Shown here: positions 19,205-27,859 of the stretch, one piece after another
Layout of the letters: every line of letters begins with the position of its first letter
Position numbering within the stretch: the stretch's first letter is position 1
Source: Nocardioides euryhalodurans
GTDB lineage: Bacteria; Actinomycetota; Actinomycetes; Propionibacteriales; Nocardioidaceae
Length of the DNA stretch: 64,000 nucleotides
Reading direction: 5' to 3'
Assembly: GCF_004564375.1 (NCBI RefSeq)
Contig: NZ_CP038267.1
Span: 3,226,501 to 3,290,500, forward strand
Notes under the pieces: model-generated
Told to the model about the DNA's origin: nothing
What the model saw: the letters and a program-made list of their open reading frames with translations, nothing else
Databases searched by the model: none
Made by a program: the position numbers and the translations under genes

Positions 19205-20116
19205 ATGTCGGACAAGGCACTCGTCGTGGGGGAGTCCCTGGTCGACATCGTGCGCGGCGGCGACGGCAGCACCACCGAGTTCCCGGGCGGCAGCGCCGCC
19301 AACGTCGCCGTGGCTCTGGCCCGGCTCGGACGTGCGGTCAGCTTCGCGACGAGCTGGGGCGACGACCACCGCGGCCGGGTGCTCGCCGAGCGGCTCGCCC
19401 GCGACGGGGTGGAGCTGGCCGCGGACCCGCACGCCGTCGGGCACACCTCGACCGCGCAGGCGACCATCGGGTCCGACGGTGCTGCGAGCTACGAGTTCGA
19501 CCTCGCGTGGCGGCTCAACCAGGTGGACACGACGATCCCGCCGCTGGTGGTCCACACCTGCTCCCTCGGCGCCGTGATCGAGCCCGGCGCCGGCGACGTG
19601 GTGGCCCTGCTCGAGGAGCTGCGGGGGACGGCCACGATCAGCTACGACGTCAACGCCCGGCCCGCCATCACCGGCACCGGCCCGGCCCTGGTCGCCCAGG
19701 TCGAGGCGGTCGCCGCCCTGAGCGACGTGGTGAAGGCGTCCGACGAGGACCTCGCCGCGCTGTACGACGACCTCGACACGCTCTCGGGCGCCAAGCGGCT
19801 GCTGGCACTCGGGCCCGCCGCGGTCGTGGTGACGCGCGGGAACGGCGGCGCCACGTGGGTGACGATCGGGCAGGAGGTCGACGTGGCCGCCGTCCCGGTC
19901 GTGGTGGCCGACACCATCGGCGCCGGCGACACCTTCTGTGCGGGGCTGCTCGACGCGCTCTGGCAGCGCGACCTGATCGGAGCCGGCCGCCGGGACGCGC
20001 TCCACTCCGCCACCCGCGACACGGTGGTGTCGGTCCTGGCCCAGGCCGCCAGGGCGGCCTCGGTGACGGTGAGCCGGCCGGGCGCGGACCCGCCGTACCG
20101 CCACGAGCTGCAGTAG
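19205..20116 (+). CDS. PfkB family sugar kinase
   Basis: 303 residues of the ribokinase fold. The N-terminal signature FPGGSAANVAVALARLG and the C-terminal DTIGAGDTFCAGLLDALW with catalytic base D242 are intact, so an active ATP-dependent kinase of a sugar or nucleoside is expected; fructokinase is the nearest general class. TAGTCA lies 6 bases before the ATG, and no Shine-Dalgarno sequence is seen. The substrate cannot be assigned. It is convergent with the next gene across nine bases and no terminator hairpin is visible there. Confidence 0.88.
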   Translation: MSDKALVVGESLVDIVRGGDGSTTEFPGGSAANVAVALARLGRAVSFATSWGDDHRGRVLAERLARDGVELAADPHAVGHTSTAQATIGSDGAASYEFDLAWRLNQVDTTIPPLVVHTCSLGAVIEPGAGDVVALLEELRGTATISYDVNARPAITGTGPALVAQVEAVAALSDVVKASDEDLAALYDDLDTLSGAKRLLALGPAAVVVTRGNGGATWVTIGQEVDVAAVPVVVADTIGAGDTFCAGLLDALWQRDLIGAGRRDALHSATRDTVVSVLAQAARAASVTVSRPGADPPYRHELQ

Positions 20117-20125
20117 TCGGCGCGG

Positions 20126-20698
20126 TCAGGCGGGTGGTGACCACGCCGGGTCGCGCCCGATGAAGCCGAGCAGCCGGTCCTGGGGTGAGGCGCCGGCGGG
20201 GACCTCGACCCGCGGGCCGTACTGACCGGAGGAGCGCATCAGCTCCTCCACGGGTTCGGACCCCGCGAGGATCTCGGCGCACTGCTCCGGGTCCAGCCGG
20301 TCGTCCTGCGCCGAGGCGCGGGCCAGGTCCCAGGTGTGCAGGAAGACGTCGGTCGTGTAGAACCGGTCGATCGCCACGGCGAGGGGTACCTCCCCGACGT
20401 GCGGGTCGGCCAGCACCGCGCCGTCGGTGCGCGGGTCGTCGAGGACGTCCTGGACGGCCCGCCGCCGCGCGTCCCACGCGCCGACCGGGTCGGCCGCGGC
20501 GTCCGCCGGCGGCAGCACGATGCCGGCCCCGGCCTCCAGGAACCCGGGGAACCAGTCGACGAGGTGGGCGACCACGTCGCGCGCCGTCCAGCCGGCCACC
20601 GGGCTCGGGGCGTCCCAGTCGGTCACGCCCCGGACCCGGTCCTCGAAGGTCCCGGCGACGGCGCGGTGGCGCGCCGCGGGGGAGGAGGGGAGCGCCAT
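20126..20698 (-). CDS. TIGR03086-type DinB-like metal-binding protein
   Basis: 190 residues. The four-helix DinB/maleylpyruvate-isomerase pattern is visible, with GWTARDVVAHLVDWFPGF near residue 40 and FYTTDVFLHTWDLARA near residue 115; His residues in these helices are the usual metal ligands. Members are often thiol-dependent or of unknown function in mycothiol-producing actinobacteria. It is the last of three genes after the ArsR regulator, 4 bases from the SRPBCC gene. Confidence 0.8.
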   Translation of the reverse strand: MALPSSPAARHRAVAGTFEDRVRGVTDWDAPSPVAGWTARDVVAHLVDWFPGFLEAGAGIVLPPADAAADPVGAWDARRRAVQDVLDDPRTDGAVLADPHVGEVPLAVAIDRFYTTDVFLHTWDLARASAQDDRLDPEQCAEILAGSEPVEELMRSSGQYGPRVEVPAGASPQDRLLGFIGRDPAWSPPA

Positions 20699-20702
20699 CG
20701 GC

Positions 20703-21200
20703 TCAGACGTCGCCGGCGGCGAGCAGCCGGTCGAGCTTGGCGTACCCCTCGTGGACGCCGACGTCCATGCCGCTGCTGAGCATCCCGTCCCGGCCCTCGA
20801 TCGAGTCACACAGGGACTGGGCGTGGAGTCGGGTCCGCCCGCCGCCGACGTCCTCGAACCACATGGTCTCCAGGGCGATCGCCTCGGGCATCCCCTCGTA
20901 GGCGAAGGTCTGCACGATCCGGTCGGAGGACACCTCGGGGAAGGTGCCGCGGAAGCCGTGCTCGACGCCGTCGTGCTCGGCGACGTAGCGGTAGGAGCCG
21001 AGGCTGCGGCAGTCCCAGTGGTCGATGCGGGCGTTGACGGCATCGGGGCCGATCCACCGGACGAACAGGTCGGGGTCGGTGTGGGCGCGCATCAGCTGCT
21101 CGGGCGTGGCCCGGAAGTCGCGGGTGATGCGGACGATGGGGAGGTCCGGGACCGCCTCGATGGCGGCCTCGTCGTAGGTGCTGTCGGTCTGCGTGCTCAT
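20703..21200 (-). CDS. SRPBCC (AHSA1-like) domain protein
   Basis: 165 residues from the ATG that overlaps the ArsR stop as ATGA. The START-like ligand-binding fold is seen in ITRDFRATPEQLMRAHTDPDLFVRWIGP, GSYRYVAEHDGVEHGFRGTF and the C-terminal long helix EGYAKLDRLLA. ArsR plus AHSA1-like gene pairs are widespread. The ligand is unknown; a role in sensing or handling a small hydrophobic molecule is inference. Confidence 0.87.
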   Translation of the reverse strand: MSTQTDSTYDEAAIEAVPDLPIVRITRDFRATPEQLMRAHTDPDLFVRWIGPDAVNARIDHWDCRSLGSYRYVAEHDGVEHGFRGTFPEVSSDRIVQTFAYEGMPEAIALETMWFEDVGGGRTRLHAQSLCDSIEGRDGMLSSGMDVGVHEGYAKLDRLLAAGDV

Positions 21201-21565
21201 GATGCGGTTCCCTCCTGGGGTCGGTCGTCGGTCGTGCTCTCGTCGTGCTCGTTCATCTCGGCCAGGACGGCGTCCAGGCGCCGGTAGCGCTCCTCCGCCT
21301 GGCGGCGGTAGCGCTCGATCCACTTCGTCATCAGGTCGAACACCTCCGCCTCGAGGTGGACCGGGCGGCGCTGGGCCTCCCGGCTCCGGGTGACCAGGCC
21401 GGCCTCCTCGAGCACCTTGAGGTGCTTGGAGACCGCCTGCAGGCTCACGTCGTACGGCGCGGCGAGGTCGCCGACAGTGGCGTCCTCGCGGGTGAGCCGG
21501 GCGACGATGTCGCGCCTGGTCGGGTCGCTCAGGGCCGCGAAGACCCGGGAGAGCTGGTCGGTCAT
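21197..21565 (-). CDS. ArsR family transcriptional regulator
   Basis: 122 residues. The winged helix VFAALSDPTRRDIVARLTRED with SLQAVSKHLKVLEEAGLVTRSREAQ is typical of ArsR. The usual metal-binding cysteines are absent, so it probably senses something other than arsenite. ATG 21565 is chosen because GAGGA lies 8 bases upstream; ATG 21574 and TTG 21580 are alternatives. It heads a three-gene operon with its own promoter and two palindromic operators. Confidence 0.92.
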   Translation of the reverse strand: MTDQLSRVFAALSDPTRRDIVARLTREDATVGDLAAPYDVSLQAVSKHLKVLEEAGLVTRSREAQRRPVHLEAEVFDLMTKWIERYRRQAEERYRRLDAVLAEMNEHDESTTDDRPQEGTAS

Positions 21566-21576
21566 CAGGTCCATCC

Positions 21577-21592
21577 TCAACTGATCGGTTGA
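21577..21592. promoter_or_regulatory. ArsR operator 2
   Basis: TCAACTGATCGGTTGA, a 16-base inverted repeat with arms TCAAC and GTTGA. It covers the predicted transcription start and the ribosome binding site of the ArsR gene. It shares its arms and spacing with the site at 21623. Confidence 0.7.
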
Positions 21593-21597
21593 GAATG

Positions 21598-21626
21598 AAT
21601 CTAGGCCCGCCCGCAGCCATTGTCAA
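21598..21626 (-). promoter_or_regulatory. ArsR operon promoter
   Basis: On the minus strand TTGACA (21626-21621) and TAGATT (21603-21598) are separated by exactly 17 bases. This is the best sigma-70-type promoter in the window. The -35 hexamer overlaps operator 1, and the start point falls at operator 2, giving a leader of about 25-30 bases. Confidence 0.85.
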
Positions 21627-21638
21627 CCGTACGGTTGA
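21623..21638. promoter_or_regulatory. ArsR operator 1
   Basis: TCAACCGTACGGTTGA is a perfect 16-base palindrome that overlaps the -35 box. Its 5' edge lies 46 bases from that of operator 2. Autorepression by the downstream ArsR protein is the simplest reading. Confidence 0.75.
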
Positions 21639-21644
21639 AGAATG

Positions 21645-23309
21645 TCAGCCGGCCAGCCACGCGTGCACGAGCGGGACCACGCTGGCCCCCTCGCCGCTCG
21701 CGGCCGCCACCCTCTTCATGGACCCGGCCCTGATGTCGCCGACCGCGAACAGGCCGGGAACGGTCGTGGCGAGGTTGGCCGGCGGCAGCCCGTCGACCCA
21801 CTCCGTGGTCGGGACGTCGCGCCCGGTGAGCACGAAGCCGCGTTCGTCCCGGGTCACGCCCGCCGGCAGCCATTCGCAGTGCGGCTCGGCACCGAGCAGC
21901 AGGAACAGCCCACCGACCTCGACGCGGTCCACCTCGCCCGAGGTCCGGTGGCGGATGTCGAGCCAGCCGAGCCGTCCCTCCCCGCCACCGTCACAGATCT
22001 CGCTGCCTGTCCGCACCGACACCCGCGGGTTCCAGTCGATCTCCTTCACGAGGTAGCTCGACATCGTCTCCTCGAGCGCCTCGCGGCGGATCAGGATCGT
22101 CACCGACCGGGCGAAGCGGGCCAGGTGGAGGGCGGCCTGTCCGGCGGAGTTGCCGCCGCCGACGACCACCACGTGCTGTCCCTCGAGCTCCCGGGCCGCG
22201 CTCATCGCGCTGCCGTAGAAGACGCCCTGCCCGACCATCGCCTCCACCCGGTCGATGCCGAGCTTGCGGTAGCGCACGCCGGTCGCGACCACGACCGAGC
22301 GGGCGTGGATCTCGCCCCCGTCGGTGCGGACCACGTGGTGGTCGCCGTGGGCACAGGCGTCGACCGAGGTGACCTCCCACCCGGTGAAGAACCTGGTGCC
22401 GAAGCGGAGTGCCTGGTTGCGTGCGCGCAGCGCCAGGCGCATCCCGGAGATGCCGCGGGGGAACCCGAGGTAGTTGCGGATCATGGAGCTGGTGCCGGCC
22501 TGGCCTCCGACTGCCTCCGCCTCGACCACCACGGTGTCCAGGCCCTCCGAGGAGCCGTAGACCGCGGCGGCGAGCCCGGCCGGCCCCGCGCCGACGACGC
22601 AGAGGTCGACCACGGTGTCGACGTCGATGTCGTCGGGACGGCCGTACACCGCCGCCGCGACCTCGCGCACCGACGACGGCGCGTGCAGCTCGCGGTAGGG
22701 CGAGTCGACGAGGGGGTACGAGGCCTCGCCGTCGTAGCGCGCCACGATCTCGCGGCCCACCTCGGTGGCGGGGTCGTAGGTGCGGTGGGGCATGCCCATC
22801 CGGTCGAGGAAGTCGCGGATCGCGAGGGTGAGGGGGACTCCCGACGGCGAGACCAGCCGCACGGTCTCCACCTCGGGCTCGGCCACCGTCGACCCCCAGT
22901 CGGAGAGCAGCTCGGTGATCGCGGTGTGGAACTCCTCGTCCCGAACGCCACGCGGCATCAGCAGGTAGGCGTCGTACTTGCCGGTGGCCAGGCCCGCCCG
23001 CAGGCTGGGCGCGTCGGCGAGGAACCGGTCCCAGTGGGCCACGACCACGCGCTTGGCGGTCGGGACCAGCTGCCGCCACTTCCCGAAGGTCTGGATCGGC
23101 GTCGTCTCACGCAGCGCGGAGTCGACGACCATGAGGGCGATCGGGTCGCCCACCGCGTCCAGCCGCTTGACCAGGCGGGCGCCGTCCTCGAACGTCGTGG
23201 CGCCGTGGAGGTCGTAGTCGCGGGAGTAGCGGCCGAACTCGTCGGCCAGGAACTCGACGTGGTCGGGGGAGACCAGCACGATGGCGGGGTTGGTCACGGG
23301 ATACAGCAT
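21645..23309 (-). CDS. FAD-dependent thioredoxin-reductase-like protein with receiver-like N-terminus
   Basis: 554 residues. Residues 1-115 resemble a response-regulator receiver (D16, D63 in MVVDS, K89-region), residues about 160-210 a glutaredoxin-like fold, and residues 235-550 a two-dinucleotide-domain flavoprotein with GAGPAG (240-245) for FAD and GGGNS (384-388) for NAD(P)H. Where thioredoxin reductases have CxxC, this protein reads GQGVFYGSAM, so it lacks the redox disulfide and is unlikely to reduce thioredoxin. It is divergent from truA by 27 bases. Confidence 0.85.
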   Translation of the reverse strand: MLYPVTNPAIVLVSPDHVEFLADEFGRYSRDYDLHGATTFEDGARLVKRLDAVGDPIALMVVDSALRETTPIQTFGKWRQLVPTAKRVVVAHWDRFLADAPSLRAGLATGKYDAYLLMPRGVRDEEFHTAITELLSDWGSTVAEPEVETVRLVSPSGVPLTLAIRDFLDRMGMPHRTYDPATEVGREIVARYDGEASYPLVDSPYRELHAPSSVREVAAAVYGRPDDIDVDTVVDLCVVGAGPAGLAAAVYGSSEGLDTVVVEAEAVGGQAGTSSMIRNYLGFPRGISGMRLALRARNQALRFGTRFFTGWEVTSVDACAHGDHHVVRTDGGEIHARSVVVATGVRYRKLGIDRVEAMVGQGVFYGSAMSAARELEGQHVVVVGGGNSAGQAALHLARFARSVTILIRREALEETMSSYLVKEIDWNPRVSVRTGSEICDGGGEGRLGWLDIRHRTSGEVDRVEVGGLFLLLGAEPHCEWLPAGVTRDERGFVLTGRDVPTTEWVDGLPPANLATTVPGLFAVGDIRAGSMKRVAAASGEGASVVPLVHAWLAG

Positions 23310-23322
23310 GACTCGCTTGACC

Positions 23323-23328
23323 TAGGAT
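23323..23328 (+). promoter_or_regulatory. -10 box of truA, probable leaderless start
   Basis: TAGGAT lies 8 bases before the truA GTG, so transcription should begin at or next to the start codon. No Shine-Dalgarno sequence is present. A matching -35 is not obvious. Confidence 0.45.
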
Positions 23329-23336
23329 GAGCCACC

Positions 23337-24137
23337 GTGCGGCTCCGGATCGACCTCTCCTACGACGGGGGCGACTTCCGTGGCTGGGCCACCCAGCCGG
23401 GGCTGCGGACGGTCCAGGGCACCCTCGAGGCGGCGCTCGCGACGGTGCTGCGGCTGCCGTCGGTGCCGGTGGTCTGCGCGGGGCGTACCGACACCGGCGT
23501 CCACGCCCGGGGCCAGGTGGTCCACCTCGACCTCCCCGACGAGGCGTACGACGAGCGGCTGCTGCGCCGGCTCAACGGGATCCTGCCGCCCGACGTCCGG
23601 GTGCGACGTGCGGCGCCCGCGGCCGCCGGCTTCGACGCCCGCTTCTCGGCCGTGTGGCGCCGCTACGCCTACCGGGTGGCCGACCTGGCCGAGCTCGCCG
23701 ACCCGCTGACCCGCGGCCACGTGCTGTGGTGGCCCCGGCCGCTCGACGTCGAGGCGATGGCCGCGGCATCCGCCCCGTTGGTGGGGCTGCAGGACTTCGC
23801 TGCGTTCTGCAAGCGCCGCGAGGGCGCCACGACGATCCGCACCCTCCTCGACCTCACGTGGACCCGAGACGATCGGGGGCTCGCCGTCGCGACGGTGCGG
23901 GCGGACGCGTTCTGCCACCACATGGTGCGGTCGCTGGTCGGCTGCCTGCTCGCCGTCGGCGAGGGCCGGCGTGCGACGTCGTGGCCCGCCGAGATCCTGG
24001 CTGCCGCCGAACGGGACCCCTCGGTCGCCGTCGTCCCGGCGCACGGGCTGACGCTGGAGGAGGTCGGCTACCCCGACGACGCCGACGGACTTCTCGCCCA
24101 GGCCGGTCGTGCCCGGGCCCGCCGGGAGGAACCGTGA
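23337..24137 (+). CDS. truA: tRNA pseudouridine(38-40) synthase
   Basis: 266 residues from GTG. The catalytic aspartate D52 is in GRTDTGVHA, and [21 protein letters not shown] and [19 protein letters not shown] are conserved TruA segments. It isomerises uridines 38-40 in the anticodon arm. truA normally follows rplQ in actinobacteria; here five kilobases of other genes intervene. Its TGA overlaps the next start. Confidence 0.96.
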   Translation: MRLRIDLSYDGGDFRGWATQPGLRTVQGTLEAALATVLRLPSVPVVCAGRTDTGVHARGQVVHLDLPDEAYDERLLRRLNGILPPDVRVRRAAPAAAGFDARFSAVWRRYAYRVADLAELADPLTRGHVLWWPRPLDVEAMAAASAPLVGLQDFAAFCKRREGATTIRTLLDLTWTRDDRGLAVATVRADAFCHHMVRSLVGCLLAVGEGRRATSWPAEILAAAERDPSVAVVPAHGLTLEEVGYPDDADGLLAQAGRARARREEP

Positions 24138-24733
24138 CCGAGGACCACTACTTCTCCGCCGACCCGGCGGCTCCGTTCGCGCGCGAGGAGCTCACCTGCG
24201 AGGTGTGGGGCCACGAGCTCCGCCTGGTGAGCGGCGCCGGCGTCTTCAGCCGGGGGCACCTCGACCACGCGACCGCCGTCCTCCTGCGCGAGTGCGAGCC
24301 CCCGGCTCAGGGCCAGGTGCTCGACCTCGGCTGCGGCTACGGACCCATCGGGCTCGCGATCGCACGGGCCGTGCCCCTCGCGACGGTCACGGCCGTCGAC
24401 GTCAACGAGCGAGCACTGCTGCTCGCCAACGAGAACGCCCGCGCCCTCGGGGTCGAGGGCCGGTTCATCGCCTGCCGGCCCGACCAGGTCCCGGCCGACT
24501 TCACCTTCGACGAGATCTGGTCGAACCCGCCGATCCGGATCGGCAAGCAGGCGCTCCACGAGCTGCTGCTCACCTGGCTGCCGCGGCTGCGTCCCGACGG
24601 GCGGGCGGTCATGGTCGTGGGCAAGAACCTCGGCGCCGACTCGCTCCAGCGCTGGCTGACCGACCAGGGCTGGCCGACCGTACGCCTGGCGAGCGCGAAG
24701 GGCTTCCGGGTGCTGGAGACCCGGCGCGGCTGA
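24134..24733 (+). CDS. Class I SAM-dependent methyltransferase, RsmC-like
   Basis: 199 residues from GTG 24134, overlapping truA by four bases. Motif [15 protein letters not shown], the acidic [11 protein letters not shown] and the motif [11 protein letters not shown] are clear; NPP is typical of enzymes that methylate exocyclic amino groups of nucleobases. By similarity to the C-terminal half of RsmC it may modify 16S rRNA guanine, but single-domain members vary. Coupling to truA supports an RNA role. Confidence 0.87.
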   Translation: MTEDHYFSADPAAPFAREELTCEVWGHELRLVSGAGVFSRGHLDHATAVLLRECEPPAQGQVLDLGCGYGPIGLAIARAVPLATVTAVDVNERALLLANENARALGVEGRFIACRPDQVPADFTFDEIWSNPPIRIGKQALHELLLTWLPRLRPDGRAVMVVGKNLGADSLQRWLTDQGWPTVRLASAKGFRVLETRRG

Positions 24734-24792
24734 GGGACCGAGGCGCGCGGCGCACCGCACGGTTGCAGGGCGGTGGCGCCGGTCGTACGGCG

Positions 24793-24818
24793 CAACAAAC
24801 CCGGTCCGGCTAGCGTCT
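24793..24818 (+). promoter_or_regulatory. SigE-type promoter, upstream module
   Basis: CAAC at 24793-24796 (within GCAAC) and CGTCT at 24814-24818 are separated by 17 bases. The -10 element ends 7 bases before the ATG of the sigma gene, so the transcript is probably leaderless. The same elements and spacing precede the other sigma gene at 63410-63436. Confidence 0.65.
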
Positions 24819-24825
24819 GTGGGAC

Positions 24826-25338
24826 ATGGAGCTGGTGGCCGAGCGAGGGGTCGGAGGACGGGTGCTCGACTTCGACGCGTGGGTCGCGGCCCGGGGGGAC
24901 GAGCTCTTCCGGCTCGCCTACGTCATCACCGGCAACCGTGCCGACGCCGAGGACGTCGTCCAGGACGCCCTGTCGCGGGCCCTGCCGCGGTGGGAGCGGA
25001 TCGCCGCGGTCGAGGATCCCGACGCCTACGTCCGCCGGATGGTCGTCAACGCCCACACGTCGTGGTGGCGGAAGTTCCGCCGGCGGGAGTCGCCGGTCGC
25101 CGAGGTCCGCCTCGGCGAGTCCGCCGAGCCGGACGTCGCGGAGCAGGACCGGGTCTGGCGGGCCTGCCTGGCGCTGCCCGTCGACCAGCGCGTGGCCGTC
25201 GTGCTGCGCTACTACGAGCAGCGCGACTACGCCGACATCGCGGACCTGACGGGCGTGCGCGAGGGCACCGTCCGGTCGCGGGTCTCGCGCGGGCTGGCCG
25301 CGCTGCGCACCGAGCTGGAGGACGACGACGATGACTGA
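24826..25338 (+). CDS. SigE family RNA polymerase sigma factor
   Basis: 170 residues. Region 2 is seen in LFRLAYVITGNRADAEDVVQDALSRALPRW with AYVRRMVVNAHTSWWRK, and region 4 in YEQRDYADIADLTGVREGTVRSRVSRGLAAL. Regions 1 and 3 are missing, as in extracytoplasmic-function sigma factors. It overlaps its neighbour by eight bases, and that gene encodes a membrane protein with an anti-sigma-like layout. Autoregulation through the upstream GCAAC-N17-CGTCT element is likely. Confidence 0.92.
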   Translation: MELVAERGVGGRVLDFDAWVAARGDELFRLAYVITGNRADAEDVVQDALSRALPRWERIAAVEDPDAYVRRMVVNAHTSWWRKFRRRESPVAEVRLGESAEPDVAEQDRVWRACLALPVDQRVAVVLRYYEQRDYADIADLTGVREGTVRSRVSRGLAALRTELEDDDDD

Positions 25339-26329
25339 CCGCCTCGAGCAGCGACTCGCCGACGGCCTGGCCGGCACGGCCGAGCGGGCACCCCACCCCG
25401 GCGACCTCGGCGCCGGCGCCCGGGTGCGGCTCCGCCGCCGACGTCGTACGACGGCCGCGACCGTCGCAGCCGCGCTCGCCGTCGTCGCGATCCCGGTCGG
25501 CCTGACCGTCCTCGGGGGCGGCGGCAGTGCCGGCGACCCGGACCGCGACGAGCCCACCGTCACCGACAGCGTCCCGACCGGCTGGCGCACCGAGACCTGG
25601 CGCGACCTCTCGCTCAGCGTGCCCCCGGAGTGGACCTGGGGCGGCGGCACCTCGTGGTGCACCGAAGGCAGCCTCGAGGAGGCGGGCAGCCAGGTCAGCC
25701 GGCCCGGCGGGATGGTGCCGGCGATCGCCTGCGAGCCGTCGTACGGCTACGGCGCGCACTTCCTCGAGCCCAGCCGCGGCGAGCTGCCGCCCGGGACCGA
25801 GGGGGCGGTGCAGCAGTACCGCGGCAGCCGCTACCCCGAGGACTCCTGGATCGGCTACGTCTCCACCGGTCAGGCCGCGGTGTGGGTGGTCACCGACGAG
25901 CGGACCCTCACCCGGCAGGTGCTCGACTCGGTGGAGCCGGTGGGCGAGGTCGACGCCAACGGCTGCGCGACCCGGCTCGAGATGTCGGCCCCCTCGACCA
26001 GCGGGCGGGTGTCGGTCTGCCGCTATGCCGGGGACGGGTGGCTGGAGCAGAGCGAGCTGCTGTCGAAGGCGGGCTCGCAGCAGGCGGCGGCCGCGCTGGG
26101 CTCGGCGCCGCCCGCCGAGGGCCACCTCTGCGCGAGCACGTCGGCCGTGACGGTCCGGCTCGTGGGCGGCGGCGTGGACGCCACGCTCGACCTGACCTGC
26201 GAGGAGCTCGTCCTCACCTACGGGCAGCGCCGGCTCACCGAGGACGTCCTCTACTGGGCGCTCTCGCCCGGCTGGTCGGGGGCGGTGTCCGACGACGTAC
26301 CCCTGCCCCCGCACCTGCGTGGTGAGTGA
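25331..26329 (+). CDS. Single-pass membrane protein, probable anti-sigma partner
   Basis: 332 residues. A short cytoplasmic N-terminus starting MTDRLEQRLADGLAG and rich in Arg near residues 35-40 is followed by one membrane helix at about 43-61 and an extracytoplasmic domain containing several Cys and Trp residues. There is no recognised zinc anti-sigma motif. The N-terminus resembles that of the protein at 61580-62821, which is also coupled to a SigE-type sigma gene. An anti-sigma or sensor role is inferred from position. Confidence 0.7.
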   Translation: MTDRLEQRLADGLAGTAERAPHPGDLGAGARVRLRRRRRTTAATVAAALAVVAIPVGLTVLGGGGSAGDPDRDEPTVTDSVPTGWRTETWRDLSLSVPPEWTWGGGTSWCTEGSLEEAGSQVSRPGGMVPAIACEPSYGYGAHFLEPSRGELPPGTEGAVQQYRGSRYPEDSWIGYVSTGQAAVWVVTDERTLTRQVLDSVEPVGEVDANGCATRLEMSAPSTSGRVSVCRYAGDGWLEQSELLSKAGSQQAAAALGSAPPAEGHLCASTSAVTVRLVGGGVDATLDLTCEELVLTYGQRRLTEDVLYWALSPGWSGAVSDDVPLPPHLRGE

Positions 26330-26341
26330 CATTCTGGAGCC

Positions 26342-27370
26342 ATGAGCTACGAGGCAGCCGAGAACCGCTACGACGCCGGGATGCACTACCGCCACACCGG
26401 CCACAGTGGGCTGCAGCTCCCGGTGCTCTCGCTGGGGCTGTGGCAGAACTTCGGCACGGACCGCCCCGAGGAGACCCAGCGAGCGATCCTGCGGCGGGCC
26501 TTCGACCGGGGCGTGACCCACTTCGACCTTGCCAACAACTACGGCCCGCCGTACGGCCGCGCGGAGGAGAACTTCGGCCGCTACCTCGCCGACGACTTCA
26601 AGCCGTACCGCGACGAGCTGGTCATCTCGACGAAGGCGGGCTACGACATGTGGCCGGGGCCGTACGGGCAGGGCGGCGGGTCGCGCAAGTACGTCCTCGC
26701 CAGCCTCGACCAGTCGCTCGCCCGGATGGGCCTGGACTACGTCGACATCTTCTACAGCCACCGCTTCGACCCCGACACCCCGGTCGCGGAGACGATGATG
26801 GCGCTCGACACGGCGGTCCGGTCCGGTCGCGCGCTCTATGCCGGCATCAGCTCCTACTCCGCGGAGAAGACGCGCGAGGCCGCGACCATCGCCCGCGACC
26901 TCGGCACGCCGCTGCTGATCCACCAGCCGTCGTACTCGATGCTCAACCGCTGGATCGAGGGCGACCTGCTCGACGAGCTCGAGCAGCAGGGGATGGGCTG
27001 CATCGTCTTCACCGCGCTCGCGCAGGGGCTGCTGACCGACCGCTACCTCGACGGCATCCCCGCCGACTCCCGCGCGGCGCGCGACGACTCCACGCTCACC
27101 GGCCTCGAGGACGACGTGCTGCGGCGGGTGCGGGCGCTGAACGAGATCGCGCAGCGCCGTGGCCAGAAGCTCGCCCAGCTCGCGCTGCAGTGGGCGGTCC
27201 GCGACCCGCGGGTGACCAGCGCGGTGATCGGCGCCTCCAGCGTCGAGCAGCTCGACGCCAACCTCGACGCGGTCGACGCGCCGCCGCTGACCGACGACGA
27301 GCTCGCCGAGATCGACCGGTACGCCGGCGACTCCGGCGTCAACCTCTGGGCGAAGTCGACCGAGGAGTGA
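26342..27370 (+). CDS. Aldo/keto reductase, YghZ-like
   Basis: 342 residues. Starts with RYDAGMHYRHTGHSGLQLPVLSLGLWQNFG, a pattern specific to the YghZ / L-glyceraldehyde 3-phosphate reductase group. The Asp and Tyr of the catalytic tetrad lie in HFDLANNYGPPYG, the Lys in ISTKAGYDMWPGPYG and the His in IFYSHRFDPDTP. NADPH-dependent reduction of small aldehydes is expected. CATTCT lies 6 bases upstream of the ATG. The last four bases overlap the next gene. Confidence 0.9.
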   Translation: MSYEAAENRYDAGMHYRHTGHSGLQLPVLSLGLWQNFGTDRPEETQRAILRRAFDRGVTHFDLANNYGPPYGRAEENFGRYLADDFKPYRDELVISTKAGYDMWPGPYGQGGGSRKYVLASLDQSLARMGLDYVDIFYSHRFDPDTPVAETMMALDTAVRSGRALYAGISSYSAEKTREAATIARDLGTPLLIHQPSYSMLNRWIEGDLLDELEQQGMGCIVFTALAQGLLTDRYLDGIPADSRAARDDSTLTGLEDDVLRRVRALNEIAQRRGQKLAQLALQWAVRDPRVTSAVIGASSVEQLDANLDAVDAPPLTDDELAEIDRYAGDSGVNLWAKSTEE

Positions 27371-27852
27371 CCGGCCTGCTGGAGCCGCTCGGCGCGGCCG
27401 ACCACGACGCGGTGCTCGCGCTCAACGAGCGGCACCAGCACCTCACCGCGCCGATGGACCTCGACCGGCTTCGTCACCTCGACGAGGTCGGCACGGTCGA
27501 GGTGATCCGCGACCGGGGACGCTTCGGTGGGTTCGTCGTGACCGTGACGAGCGGAGCGACGTTCGACAGCGAGAACTTCGCCTGGTTCGCCGAGCGCTAC
27601 GACCGCTACTGCTACCTCGACCGGATCGTCGTCCACGAGGACGCCCGACGGCTCGGCCTCGCCCGTCGGGTGTACGACGAGCTGGAGGCCCGGACCGCGC
27701 AGACCGCTCCGCTGCTGACCCTCGAGGTCAACACCGACCCACCCAACGAGGCCTCCCTCGCCTTCCACGCCGGCCGCGGCTTCGAGCAGGTCGGCGAGCG
27801 CTTCATCGTCGACCACACCGTGGCGATGATGGTGAAGCGGCTCGCGCCCTAG
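27367..27852 (+). CDS. GNAT family N-acetyltransferase
   Basis: 161 residues from GTG 27367, in a GTGA overlap with the aldo/keto reductase. The acetyl-CoA binding region YLDRIVVHEDARRLGLARRVYDELEAR and the C-terminal NEASLAFHAGRGFEQVGER are typical GNAT motifs, though the usual R/Q-x-x-G-x-G/A is degenerate (ARRLGLA). The substrate is unknown. Confidence 0.82.
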   Translation: MTGLLEPLGAADHDAVLALNERHQHLTAPMDLDRLRHLDEVGTVEVIRDRGRFGGFVVTVTSGATFDSENFAWFAERYDRYCYLDRIVVHEDARRLGLARRVYDELEARTAQTAPLLTLEVNTDPPNEASLAFHAGRGFEQVGERFIVDHTVAMMVKRLAP

Positions 27853-27859
27853 CCGCCGC

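Noticed and set aside
20703..21626. A 307-codon minus-strand frame fusing ArsR-region sequence to the SRPBCC protein
   Set aside because: The upstream part is an out-of-frame reading of the ArsR gene; the SRPBCC protein starts at 21200 in an ATGA overlap.
23317..23322. TTGACC next to TAGGAT as a truA -35 box
   Set aside because: It directly abuts the -10 hexamer, so the spacing is impossible for a sigma-70 promoter.
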